A stretch of 64,000 bases of DNA from Streptomyces sp. CG1 (GTDB taxonomy: Bacteria > Actinomycetota > Actinomycetes > Streptomycetales > Streptomycetaceae). Below, piece after piece: positions 16,985 through 25,346 of this stretch (position 1 is its first letter; each line of letters starts with the position of its first letter). The position numbers and the translations under genes are program-made. Under the pieces are notes generated by a model that saw only the letters and a list, made by a program, of their open reading frames with translations, did no database searches and was not told the DNA's origin. The stretch covers positions 6,503,501 through 6,567,500 of the forward strand of contig NZ_CP163518.1 of the NCBI RefSeq assembly GCF_041080625.1. Reading direction: 5' to 3'.

Positions 16985-19930
16985 TCAGGACATCCCGGTG
17001 TAGTTCCAGCCGGTCGCTGCTTTGATCCGTCCGCCGAAGGAGCCCTTCCCGAGACCCGGGTTGACCCACATGGTGCCGGAGGAGTCCCGTTCGACGAGGT
17101 CGGGCTTGCCGTCACCGGTGATGTCGCCGACGCCGATCACGGCGTTGTACCCGGTGCCCCAGTTGCTGAAGACCAGCTTGCGGGACTGGAAGTTGCCGTG
17201 GCCGTCGCCTGCCATCAGCCACAGGCTGCCGGAGCGGTCGTAGGCCAGCAGGTCCCCGATCGCGTCGCCGGTCACGTCACCGATCGAGATCAGCTTCGCG
17301 TAGGTCAGTCCGGAACGGACCAGTTGCCGGGCCCCGAGCGTCCCCTGCTGGGTGACCGGGATGACATACAGGTCACCGGTCGAGGCGCTCCACGCCACCA
17401 GGTCCGGGGTGCCGTCGCCGTTCAGATCACCCGGTGAGGAGAGCCACTTGTACTGATGGAAGCCGGTGCCCAGCGAGGCGTACGAGGTCTTCGGCGAGGG
17501 CCAGTGCCCGCATCCGGCGTGGTACGCGCGCAGTTCACCGCCAGGCATGCGCACCAGCAGTTCGTTGCAGCCGTCCCCGTTGATGTCGCCGAAGGGCACC
17601 GCGGTGATCCCGCTCGGCCAGCCGCTGCTGCCGCTCGTGCCGGTGAACGTGCCGTCCGCGCGGGATGAGAAGTGAGCCGTGAGCCAGCCCGTCGAGGTCA
17701 GCGTGGTCAGGGAGCCGAGGCCGCTCGCGCTGTAGTCCCGGTAGGCGTCCGCGGCACCGGTCAGCCGCAGGGTGCCGGTGGTCACCGCCCTGGTGCCGTC
17801 GGCCGCCGTGGCCGTCACCTTCCAGGTGTAGGTGCCGTTCGGGAGCGCTGTGCCGCTGTCGGCGCGGCCGTTCCACGTCACGTCGACCGAGGCCCCCGCA
17901 ACTTCGGCCGTCTGGGTGCGGAGTACGTGGCCGAAGGGGTCGCTGAACGTCACCGTCGCCGAGGCCGCGGGACGTGACAGCTGAATGGTCAGCCTTCTGC
18001 CGCTCGTACGCGGGTCGATCGCGGCGATCGGGGAACGCGGCACGGAGACCGGCACCAGATGGACGCGCTGTTGGGAGTCGACGTAGGCCGCGGAGCCGCC
18101 GAACCTGTCGACCGTCCAGACCCCGGTGGTCGCGCCGGCGAACTCGGTGGTCACCGGCGCTGTTCCCGCGCCGTTGTGGAAGTCGGTGAGCATCAACGCG
18201 CCGGTGGCCGCGTCGCGCAAGACCAGGTAGCCGTCCCCGAGTTGAGCCTGCCCGTAGCGGACCGGGATGTTCTTGCCCGCGGTCAGGTCCCATACCCCGG
18301 CCTTGTCGGTGACTCCGTCGACGTGCGCGCAGGACCAGTACAGCCAGCGGCCGACGGCCTGGACCGCGGACAGGTTCCCGCACGCCGGGTCCACCGGGAG
18401 ATCTGCCGTGTACCGCTTCGAGACCAGGTCGTAGGACCTGACGTCACCGTGGTGGCCCGGGTCCTCCTCCCAGACCTTCCGGCCCCACAGTGACGCCGCC
18501 TCGGTGGTCGACTGGTAGGGGAGCGCGCTGGGGGCCTCGAAGTCCTGGACGAAGAAATATCCGCTGTCGTGCTGGAGGATGTAGCGCCCGGAGGCGGCCA
18601 CCACCGCGCCGGTCGCGTAGAGGTGCTGGGAGGATCCGCCGGCGCCCGGCGAAACGATGCCGTCGGATGTCTGGTAGGCCACTTGCCCGTTGCCGCGCGC
18701 GATGACCCCAGTGCCGTGCTGCGTGACGATGGTGCGCGGCCCGGCCTGCAGGGAGGAGCTGATGTCGCGCTCGTACACGGGGTCGGGCAGCGCCGAGTTG
18801 GACACCCAGTCGTCATTGGCCAACGTGCCCGCGCCCAAGGAAAGATCCCGCACCTGTGCGGGAAGCGGCGGCACCCGTTGTACGACGGAGCTTGTCGGCA
18901 CCTGGCCGGAAGCCGCGGTGATCCTGCGGACCGCCCAGTCCTCGGAGCTGGTTCCGGCGGTGACCAGCACACTGCCGTCAGGCGCCGTCACCAAGTCCGG
19001 CTGTGCCCAGGGGAACAGCTTCTGAGTGGCCCCGCCGCCGATCGGCACCGCCTGCAAGGCATCGCCGGGAGCCGTGTAGGTCGTGGTGATCAGGTGGTTC
19101 ACGAGGATCCAGCCACCGGTCACGGCGATGTCGGCAACCCCTGCGTCATTGTTCGCGACGGCGGCCGGCAGGGGCGTCCGCGTCGGCGTCGCGCCGGGAT
19201 CGTCCCGGGGGACGGTGTCGACGTACGTGGGCCAGGAGTTCGGATAGGCGTACACCTGGCCCGCCGAAAGACCGATCTTCACCGAGGTGATGTCCGTCCC
19301 CGCGAAGATCTCGCGCACGGTCGCGGCAGCGTAGTCCACCAGGAACGGCAGCTCTCCGGAGGCGGTGCGCAGATACAGCACAGCACCGGCGTCGTCCTGG
19401 GTCAGCACTCCGGCGAAACCGGTCACCTCCGGCGGGCACGGGATGGGCGTGTCGGTGACCTGGCCGTTCGCGGACCGCACCAGATGCAACACCTGCGGGC
19501 CGCTCTGCTGCGCATGGGTGAGGATGGACGAGCCGGTGTAGGCGCGCGTCCACACCTGTCCCGCGGGCGGCTGGATGGAGGTGGTGGCCTGGGTCGCCAG
19601 GTCCTCGATGTGTACGACTGGGCTTCCCGACTCCAGCACGGCGCCCAGGCCATCGTGGGGGAATCCGACCGCGGGCGTGACGGTGTACGACTGTCCTGAG
19701 GCATCGTCGGTCCACTGCGTCCCGGACGTGCCCTGCTGTGTATGCAGATATCCGGTGTCACCCGCCGCCTTCACAGTGTCCTCGCGCGGCACGTATGCGG
19801 CATCAGCCGGTAGCACGACCTCGCCGGAGGTGTCCGCCTGCGCGGGCCCTGCTGCGAACCCGACGCCCGGAACCAGGCTGAATGCTGCGGACGCGGCCAC
19901 CAAGCCGCGTCTGAGGGCGCGTTGAGCCAC
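16985..19930 (-). CDS. secreted FG-GAP/VCBS repeat protein with FlgD-like Ig domain
   Basis: 981 residues. The GTG at 19930 was chosen because GGGGAGGAATGG lies just upstream and a signal peptide follows (RALRRGLVAASAAFSLVPGVGFAAGPAQA). The first ~650 residues look like a WD/Kelch-style beta-propeller. Next comes a FlgD-type Ig module (SDPFGHVLRTQTAEVAGASV... NGTYTWKVTATAADGT). The C-terminal ~230 residues hold four Ca-binding repeats: DINGDGCNEL, DLNGDGTPDL, DVTGDAIGDL, DITGDGKPDL. The likely role is an extracellular binding or scaffold protein. It lies at the left edge of the accessory block. Confidence 0.85.
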   Translation of the reverse strand: MAQRALRRGLVAASAAFSLVPGVGFAAGPAQADTSGEVVLPADAAYVPREDTVKAAGDTGYLHTQQGTSGTQWTDDASGQSYTVTPAVGFPHDGLGAVLESGSPVVHIEDLATQATTSIQPPAGQVWTRAYTGSSILTHAQQSGPQVLHLVRSANGQVTDTPIPCPPEVTGFAGVLTQDDAGAVLYLRTASGELPFLVDYAAATVREIFAGTDITSVKIGLSAGQVYAYPNSWPTYVDTVPRDDPGATPTRTPLPAAVANNDAGVADIAVTGGWILVNHLITTTYTAPGDALQAVPIGGGATQKLFPWAQPDLVTAPDGSVLVTAGTSSEDWAVRRITAASGQVPTSSVVQRVPPLPAQVRDLSLGAGTLANDDWVSNSALPDPVYERDISSSLQAGPRTIVTQHGTGVIARGNGQVAYQTSDGIVSPGAGGSSQHLYATGAVVAASGRYILQHDSGYFFVQDFEAPSALPYQSTTEAASLWGRKVWEEDPGHHGDVRSYDLVSKRYTADLPVDPACGNLSAVQAVGRWLYWSCAHVDGVTDKAGVWDLTAGKNIPVRYGQAQLGDGYLVLRDAATGALMLTDFHNGAGTAPVTTEFAGATTGVWTVDRFGGSAAYVDSQQRVHLVPVSVPRSPIAAIDPRTSGRRLTIQLSRPAASATVTFSDPFGHVLRTQTAEVAGASVDVTWNGRADSGTALPNGTYTWKVTATAADGTRAVTTGTLRLTGAADAYRDYSASGLGSLTTLTSTGWLTAHFSSRADGTFTGTSGSSGWPSGITAVPFGDINGDGCNELLVRMPGGELRAYHAGCGHWPSPKTSYASLGTGFHQYKWLSSPGDLNGDGTPDLVAWSASTGDLYVIPVTQQGTLGARQLVRSGLTYAKLISIGDVTGDAIGDLLAYDRSGSLWLMAGDGHGNFQSRKLVFSNWGTGYNAVIGVGDITGDGKPDLVERDSSGTMWVNPGLGKGSFGGRIKAATGWNYTGMS

Positions 19931-20134
19931 CCATTCCTCCCCAAAAAGCAGCGCATGGCTGGAAGCGCGACTGTGAAAAGCGAAGCAGAAGACCCCGGCT
20001 GGGGCCCCACCCCCATGCAAGTGGCTGGATCTTAGCGCTGCTCACTCGTCGCAAGGGCAACGAAAGCGCAAACCCCGGACGTTGCTGGTTCGCCGTAGTC
20101 GTTCTGCGACGCCCATCCGCAAGGCGAACACATC

Positions 20135-20167
20135 AAGCCTGAATTCAATGGTGTTCAGGCTTTTTGA
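20135..20167 (+). terminator. rho-independent terminator with no gene upstream
   Basis: The 9-bp stem AAGCCTGAA (20135-20143) pairs with TTCAGGCTT (20154-20162), followed by TTTTGATTT on the plus strand. This is the only classical T-tailed terminator in the window. No plus-strand gene precedes it: 19931-20134 is the divergent upstream region of the FG-GAP gene. It may end a small RNA or be a relic. Confidence 0.6.
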
Positions 20168-20343
20168 TTTCAGCCGACAGACGAGGGACGACATCTGTTT
20201 GAGTGTCAAGCCTTGGCGCCAGGTCTTAGGTGGTGCGTGTTGAACATTTCACAGGCCACGGCTGCCGGGTTGGGCCGGGAAAGTTCAAGTTCAGTGACGG
20301 AGAGCAATCCGCGGCGCCTGGGGCGAGGTGGAGCAGAGGCGGC

Positions 20344-20382
20344 GCCCGCCTGGTGGCGACCCCCGTGCGTCACCAGGCGGGC
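20344..20382. repeat. 12-bp inverted repeat upstream of the regulator promoter
   Basis: GCCCGCCTGGTG (20344-20355) and CACCAGGCGGGC (20371-20382) form a perfect 12-bp stem with a 15-base loop. It lies just before the -35 element of the triple-HTH gene and could be an insulating hairpin or an operator. Confidence 0.55.
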
Positions 20383-20392
20383 AGGAGCGCGG

Positions 20393-20421
20393 TTGATCTC
20401 TCCGGTACCGGAACTTACGAT
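20393..20421 (+). promoter_or_regulatory. promoter of the triple-HTH regulator with palindromic operator in the spacer
   Basis: TTGATC (20393-20398), a 17-base spacer and TACGAT (20416-20421) give a good vegetative promoter about 80 bases before the ATG at 20500. The spacer holds a perfect 12-bp palindrome, TCCGGTACCGGA (20401-20412). A palindrome exactly between -35 and -10 is a typical site for repression, possibly by the regulator itself. The rest of 20041-20499 holds only the two hairpins listed. Confidence 0.6.
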
Positions 20422-20499
20422 ACATGCGGCGCGGTATCAAGCGAGAGGTTAAAGTTCCCCTGTTCCCTTCCCGAGGTCGATCAGTGGCAGGAGTCCCGC

Positions 20500-21375
20500 A
20501 TGCCCCCACGCCTCTTCGACGGCAGGCGCGTGCGCGCCGCACGTCGAGGGAAGGACCTCACCCAGAAGCAGATGGGCGCGGCAGTCGGCGTCACAGGCGC
20601 GGCAGTCGCGCGATGGGAGAGCGGCGAGGACTTTCCTCCGGGTGAGAAGCTGCCCGCCCTGGCCGCGGTGCTGGGGGAGCCGATCGATGTCTTGTTCCCC
20701 CGGGACGGAATGCCGGACCTGGCGGACCTGCGGTGTGATGCCGGTCTGAGCCAGAGGGAAGCCGCTGAGACCATCGGCGCCAGTCGCGTGCCATTGAGCA
20801 ACGCCGAGCGCGGCAAGCGCAAGCTCAACGACGCGTACATCGAGCCTCTGGCGGAGGCGTACAGGGCGACCACCGAGGAACTGCTGGCGGCACAGGAGCG
20901 CTCCTTCGGCAACCTGGCGCCGGGCGAGCCGTCGGCCGAGCAGTCGGCAATCCCGCGGACCCTCGCCGAGAAGATCACCTACATGATGACAACCTACCCG
21001 CCGGGCAACCAGCCCCCACAGGACGCGGAGATCGCCCAGGCCATCAACACGAAGGCCGGACATGATCTGGTCACGGCGGATGTCATCCGGGCGCTGCGGA
21101 CCGGCGCGCAGACCGTCGTCGGCCCGCAGGACCCCGCGGTACTCGAAGGCCTGGCCGAGGTGTTCAGGGTGCCGGTGATGTATTTCCAGCCAAACGAACA
21201 GGCGGCCCGACAGATCACCGAGGTCGCCGAGCTGCTGAAGGCGATCAACGACCGAAAGATCCTCGCTCTTGCCGCTCGCGGCAACGAGGACGGCCTGTCG
21301 TCGGACATGATCAGCATCGTGGCCAATCTGGCCGCTGGAATCCGCACGGGCACCATCCCGGGCGACGACCGCTAG
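20500..21375 (+). CDS. triple-HTH regulator: two XRE domains plus EspR-like domain
   Basis: 291 residues; ATG at 20500 behind GGCAGGAG. HTH 1 (about 7-65): KDLTQKQMGAAVGVTGAAVARWESG. HTH 2 (about 72-130): LRCDAGLSQREAAETIGASRV then LNDAYIEPLAEAYRATTEELL. Residues 153-285 look like M. tuberculosis EspR: TYPPGNQPPQDAEIAQAI, an HTH ending RALRTGAQTVVGPQDP, LAEVFRVPVMYF, then a helical dimerisation-type tail. EspR is a nucleoid-associated regulator. The gene leads the P450 gene on the same strand, and an ImmA-type peptidase, a class known to cleave XRE repressors, lies nearby. Confidence 0.85.
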   Translation: MPPRLFDGRRVRAARRGKDLTQKQMGAAVGVTGAAVARWESGEDFPPGEKLPALAAVLGEPIDVLFPRDGMPDLADLRCDAGLSQREAAETIGASRVPLSNAERGKRKLNDAYIEPLAEAYRATTEELLAAQERSFGNLAPGEPSAEQSAIPRTLAEKITYMMTTYPPGNQPPQDAEIAQAINTKAGHDLVTADVIRALRTGAQTVVGPQDPAVLEGLAEVFRVPVMYFQPNEQAARQITEVAELLKAINDRKILALAARGNEDGLSSDMISIVANLAAGIRTGTIPGDDR

Positions 21376-21580
21376 CACCCCGGCGGCTCGGTCACCTCAG
21401 CAACATGCCCGCGGCACGGCATCCCGAACAGGCGTCAGCCACGGTCCGCGTCACCGAGTCCAGGCCGGCGCCGCGCGGCTCCGGCGGACAGCCGCGACCA
21501 GGGCATGGTCCAGCAGCCACCACGGCGAGCCGAACGCCGCGAGGAGCCCCCTCCGCACCTGCCGGCGGCCACCGCCTCCA

Positions 21581-21626
21581 CCGCCGCCTGTGCCCCCGGG
21601 GCCGGCCCCGGGGGCACAGGCGGCGG
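21581..21626. repeat. 46-bp perfect palindrome between regulator and P450 genes
   Basis: Two 23-base arms (21581-21603 and 21604-21626) are exactly complementary with no spacer; the centre is GGGGCCGGCCCC. It lies 205 bases after the regulator stop and 101 bases before the P450 start. It could be a terminator or attenuator, or a cruciform or protein site. The rest of 21376-21727 holds nothing else I can support. Confidence 0.8.
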
Positions 21627-21727
21627 GATCCGGGCCATGCCCGGAAAGTGCCGAGGCGAGGGCGGCTGTCACTCCCGTACAGTCCGTCGTACCAGCGCTC
21701 CGTCAGCGGTTTACCAGGAGAAGAACC

Positions 21728-23059
21728 ATGGACACCGAAGCCGGTCCCGGCTCCCTGCCGTACGTCCCTGGAACGGGGCAGCCGGTCCCCGAAGCCGAGC
21801 CTGGACTCGTGGAGCGGTGGCGTTCGCAGAGAGGCGAACTGGTCGAGCTGCTGACCCAGGTGCGTGAGCGGCTCGGCGGGATCGGCGCCTTCCGCCTCGG
21901 GCCGACTCCCACCGTTCTCGTCACCGACCCGCGGGCGGTCCAGCACGTACTCGCCCGGCACCCTGAGCGGTACGTCAAGCGCTCCCACCGCGCCCGCCTG
22001 CTGATCGGCGACGGCGTCCTCTCCGCAACCGGCGAGACGTGGAAGCGACAACGCCGCTTGCTGCAGTCCCAGTTCACCGGTACCGGGATGCGCCGCTACG
22101 AACAGCGGATCACCGAGGCCGCCCGGACCACCGCCGGGCGCTGGGCCGGATACGCCCGGACCGCGCAGACCCTCGATGTCGGGCAGGAGATGCGCCGCTT
22201 CGCCCTGGACGCCATCTGGCGCTCCCTTACCGGGCATCCCCTCGATGATGAGACCGAGCGCGAACTGGCCGCCGTGGCAGCCGTGGCGGCCGCCCTGCCG
22301 ACTCTGCCCGCCGATGTCAGCGACGCCCGGGACGCCGTTGCCGCCGATCTCGCCCGGATCGATGCGGTCGCCCTGCACGCCATCGAGGCCGCCCGCAGCG
22401 GGGCGGCCGGCCCCGACGGTCCCGGGTTGCTGCAGGTCCTGATCGATGCCGCTACCGAACACCCCGAGTACACCGACCAGCTGATCCGCGACGAGCTGGT
22501 CACGTTGCTCGTGGCCGGGCACGAAACCACCGCTACCACATTGACCTGGCTCTACCTGCTCCTCGACCGGTATCCCGCCGCCCGTGAACAAGCTCTCGCC
22601 GCCGGCGGCGAAGGCTCACCACAACGCCGCCAGGCCATTCAGGCTCTGGTCCACGAGACGCTCCGGCTCTACCCGTCCGCCTGGATCCTGCCCCGCTACG
22701 CCACCGAGGACGACACCCTCGCCGGCTACGCCATCGAGGCGGGCACCGACATCCTTGTCTGTCCGTACCTCGCGCACCGCGACCCAGAACTGTGGCCGGA
22801 ACCGGAGCAGTTCGACCCCCGACGCTTCATGACCCCGGACGGCCGCCCTGCCCACCCGGGCGCCTACTTCCCCTTCGGCATCGGTCCCCGCGCCTGCCTT
22901 GGGATGCAATTCGCGCTCCGCGAATCGACCGTCCTGCTCGAACACCTGCTGCCGGCCCACACCGTCGCCTTCCAATCCACCCCCACGAAGGCGGTGTACG
23001 GCATCACCGTCCGCCCCGACGGCCCCACTCCGGCAACCTTGGAACCGCACCTCACCTGA
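21728..23059 (+). CDS. cytochrome P450
   Basis: 443 residues; ATG at 21728 behind CCAGGAG. It has the I-helix oxygen motif A263-G-H-E-T-T268, the K-helix E310-T-L-R313, the PEQFDPRRF meander, and the haem loop FPFGIGPRACLG with axial C390. The WKRQRRLLQSQF and HRDPELWPEPEQFDPRRF blocks put it nearer the CYP102/CYP4-like bacterial branch than the common Streptomyces CYP105/107 families. It is soluble with no fused reductase, and no ferredoxin is adjacent, so electrons must come from elsewhere. The substrate is unknown. Convergent with the membrane-protein gene at 23109. Confidence 0.93.
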   Translation: MDTEAGPGSLPYVPGTGQPVPEAEPGLVERWRSQRGELVELLTQVRERLGGIGAFRLGPTPTVLVTDPRAVQHVLARHPERYVKRSHRARLLIGDGVLSATGETWKRQRRLLQSQFTGTGMRRYEQRITEAARTTAGRWAGYARTAQTLDVGQEMRRFALDAIWRSLTGHPLDDETERELAAVAAVAAALPTLPADVSDARDAVAADLARIDAVALHAIEAARSGAAGPDGPGLLQVLIDAATEHPEYTDQLIRDELVTLLVAGHETTATTLTWLYLLLDRYPAAREQALAAGGEGSPQRRQAIQALVHETLRLYPSAWILPRYATEDDTLAGYAIEAGTDILVCPYLAHRDPELWPEPEQFDPRRFMTPDGRPAHPGAYFPFGIGPRACLGMQFALRESTVLLEHLLPAHTVAFQSTPTKAVYGITVRPDGPTPATLEPHLT

Positions 23060-23108
23060 AGCGTGCCTTTGCGCTGCCGCAGCACATCGGTGACAGTTCG
23101 AACGATGT

Positions 23109-24335
23109 TCATACGGCGGGCGCCTGCTCGGCCTCGGCGAGCAACTGCTCGGCTTGGGCCGCTGTGATCGAGGCGTAGGCCTTCTGCACGCGCACAAGCC
23201 ACGATTCCTGGGCCCTGGTGTCCACGATCGGCTTGGTGGGCAGCGCGGCGGAGGCGGCCTCCAGTCGCCGCCCGGCAGCCGCGGCCTGCAGTGCCGCCTT
23301 GATCCAGTAGGCCTCGGCGGCAGGCTTCGGGTCCGGGTGGCGCTCCGCGGCATCCTCGGCCACCGACAGCAACTCCGGCGGCGCGTAGTAGCGCAGCTTG
23401 TCCTCCACGTCGGTGATGTCCGCGACCCAGCGGTCGAGGCGGACGTCGACCGGCAGCGAGAAACGGGTGAGCTCGCGCAGCCGGGAGGCCGGCGGGGCGA
23501 AGGATGTGCCGGGAAAGGCCGTCACGAGATCGCGCCACAGCGGGTAGAGGCAGCGCAACGCGTTCCAGGCGCTCCAACGTGCCGCGACCGCACGGGTGGC
23601 GGGAATGCTTGTTCCCAGGGCGAGCATCAGGAAGAACACTTGGAACCACACCGCGGTCCACGTGACAACCTGCTGATCGGCAGCGTGACTCAGCGGAGCG
23701 GCTACGTCGATCCAGATCAACGCGATGCGGGCCGCCGTGTAGATGACACCCATCCACATGGAGACGGCCATCAGCAGCAGGCCCGTGCGCAGCAGCCTGG
23801 TCTCCGCGCGGCGGAAGGCGCCGGTCCACTGGTAGCCGGATGCCGTCGCGACAGCGATCGTGTAGAGGTAGAAGACGCTCAGGTAGGCCGCCGCTCCCCA
23901 TTGACCCGTGTGGTCGGTCACGAAGTCGGTGCTCGGGCTCTTCCGGTCGACCACGGTGAAGAAGAACACGGTCATCAGGACCATGACGATCAGCGCGCCC
24001 TTGGGAGCGAAACGGGCCATCCAGCGCGAGGCGGCTATGTGCCGGGGGACCACAGGTTCGCTGGTTCTGCCGTAGCTGGTCGCGACGTACGTCACCATGG
24101 CCATGAGCGCCACGGCACCGACCAAGTGCTTGAGCAGGACCGACAGATCGACAACTGGCACAGCGTCCAGCAGGTGCATCACCCCTGGCGTACTGAGCCA
24201 CAAGGTCACGGCGAAACCCGCGTAAATGCCCCACAGGGACAGTCGGTAGGCGTCGCCGTAACGGACAGCGGGGACCCGCCACACGGCAACAACCGTCAAC
24301 ACCAGCGCAGCAAGATACTCAAGCAGGGCAAGCAC
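23109..24335 (-). CDS. MAB_1171c/DUF6545-type multi-pass membrane protein
   Basis: 408 residues. The GTG at 24335 was chosen because AGGAG lies 8 bases upstream. About seven N-terminal TM segments, for example VLALLEYLAALVLTVVAVWRVP, LLKHLVGAVALMAMVTYVA, FAPKGALIVMVLMTVFFFTVV and VVTWTAVWFQVFFLMLALGTS, are followed by a ~170-residue cytoplasmic helical region (RCLYPLWRDLVTAFPG... DKLRYYAPPELLSVAEDA). Databases call such proteins putative transporters, but no transport motif is visible, and a sensor or lipid-enzyme role is equally possible. It lies 56 bases after the ImmA-type gene on the same strand, probably as one operon. Confidence 0.72.
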   Translation of the reverse strand: MLALLEYLAALVLTVVAVWRVPAVRYGDAYRLSLWGIYAGFAVTLWLSTPGVMHLLDAVPVVDLSVLLKHLVGAVALMAMVTYVATSYGRTSEPVVPRHIAASRWMARFAPKGALIVMVLMTVFFFTVVDRKSPSTDFVTDHTGQWGAAAYLSVFYLYTIAVATASGYQWTGAFRRAETRLLRTGLLLMAVSMWMGVIYTAARIALIWIDVAAPLSHAADQQVVTWTAVWFQVFFLMLALGTSIPATRAVAARWSAWNALRCLYPLWRDLVTAFPGTSFAPPASRLRELTRFSLPVDVRLDRWVADITDVEDKLRYYAPPELLSVAEDAAERHPDPKPAAEAYWIKAALQAAAAGRRLEAASAALPTKPIVDTRAQESWLVRVQKAYASITAAQAEQLLAEAEQAPAV

Positions 24336-24391
24336 GGCGAAGGACTCCTGACGAGGGGGCTTGCCCCGGCTCAGCCAGGGCACGAAAGCAG

Positions 24392-24961
24392 CTACCGCGT
24401 CCCGCGGAGCCGCGGAGGGGCGACAGGGTGGGACAGGGAGTGCTCAAGAAGGCTGACCATGTCCTCGCCCACCGAGGGCCGTTGGCGGGCGATCCGCTTG
24501 ATGAGCGAGGCCGAAAGCTCCGCCTCCTGCTCTTCGGGGGTGTCGTAGCGGGCTCGCGCCTGGACCACCGCACCGGGACCGAGACGGCCGAGGAGCCCTT
24601 GGTAGAGATCGCCCGGGACGTACTGCTCGATGTCCTGCCGGCTCAAGGAGGTGCCGTGGTCGAACCACTCATGGCAGAGCTCATGGAGGATCGTGTGCTC
24701 GGTCCCCGTCTGCGTCGGCCGGCGCCGGTACAACACGTACGTGACCTGGTCGGTCCTGACGCGCAGACCGCACGCGGCACGAAGCCCGCCCTCGGGCTCG
24801 GCAAGCTCCACCAGGTGGATGGAGCGACCCCGCGCATCCTCCATGTTCCGCACCAGCGCGTCCACACTGAAAGGGGTGGGCATGGGCAAATCGGCAAGAA
24901 GCCGCACACACCGCTTGTGCAACGCGCGAGGCGACAACGGCGCTTTGCTGCGCCACCACAT
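24392..24961 (-). CDS. ImmA/IrrE-type zinc metallopeptidase
   Basis: 189 residues. The ATG at 24961 was chosen because of GGCAGGAGG just upstream; a GTG 153 bases earlier would add 51 unlikely residues. The active site is H93-E94-L-C-H97 in HTILHELCHEWFDHG. The C-terminal part (EEQEAELSASLIKRIARQRP) has the ExEAE-type third-ligand context seen in this class. ImmA and IrrE cleave XRE-family repressors. The obvious local candidate target is the regulator at 20500. It is first in the minus-strand pair with the membrane protein. Confidence 0.82.
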   Translation of the reverse strand: MWWRSKAPLSPRALHKRCVRLLADLPMPTPFSVDALVRNMEDARGRSIHLVELAEPEGGLRAACGLRVRTDQVTYVLYRRRPTQTGTEHTILHELCHEWFDHGTSLSRQDIEQYVPGDLYQGLLGRLGPGAVVQARARYDTPEEQEAELSASLIKRIARQRPSVGEDMVSLLEHSLSHPVAPPRLRGTR

Positions 24962-25246
24962 GTGCTCCTCCTGCCAGGCCCCGGGACACGGGCCAGCCAT
25001 CAGCGCGGCCGCACCCACGCAGTACCCGGGCTGACCCGTCGGTTTCGCGCCGGAGCTGGCGAAGAGGACAGTACACAGCCGGAGTGACGACCCTCCCCTG
25101 GTTGGGCGCCTCACGTGAGACGCTCCCTCACCTGCCGCTCCATGTTGATCACGGCAGTGACCTGGTCTTTTCGCGTCGCCACGCAACTACGGGACAGCAG
25201 CTGTTGATGACCCGGTGATGGCCAAGAGGTGACACACGGCCAAGAC

Positions 25247-25276
25247 GTTATCGAAACGTTTTGTTGTGTGCAGTAA
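25247..25276 (-). promoter_or_regulatory. putative promoter of the peptidase/membrane-protein pair
   Basis: On the minus strand TTACTG (25276-25271), 18 bases, then GATAAC (25252-25247). The spacer contains the palindrome AAACGTTT (25255-25262). A start here leaves a leader of about 280 bases before the peptidase ATG; I find no convincing gene in that leader (24962-25240). Confidence 0.35.
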
Positions 25277-25301
25277 CATATTCGGCCGGTCAGTGACCAG
25301 G

Positions 25302-25332
25302 CCCTCCCCGTCCACCCCCGGGATGGGGAGGG
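25302..25332 (-). terminator. hairpin after the GH1-fold gene
   Basis: CCCTCCCC (25302-25309) pairs with GGGGAGGG (25325-25332), starting 15 bases past the GH1 stop on the minus strand. It is short and GC-rich with no T-run. Confidence 0.4.
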
Positions 25333-25346
25333 TCGGCCGCAGGTGG

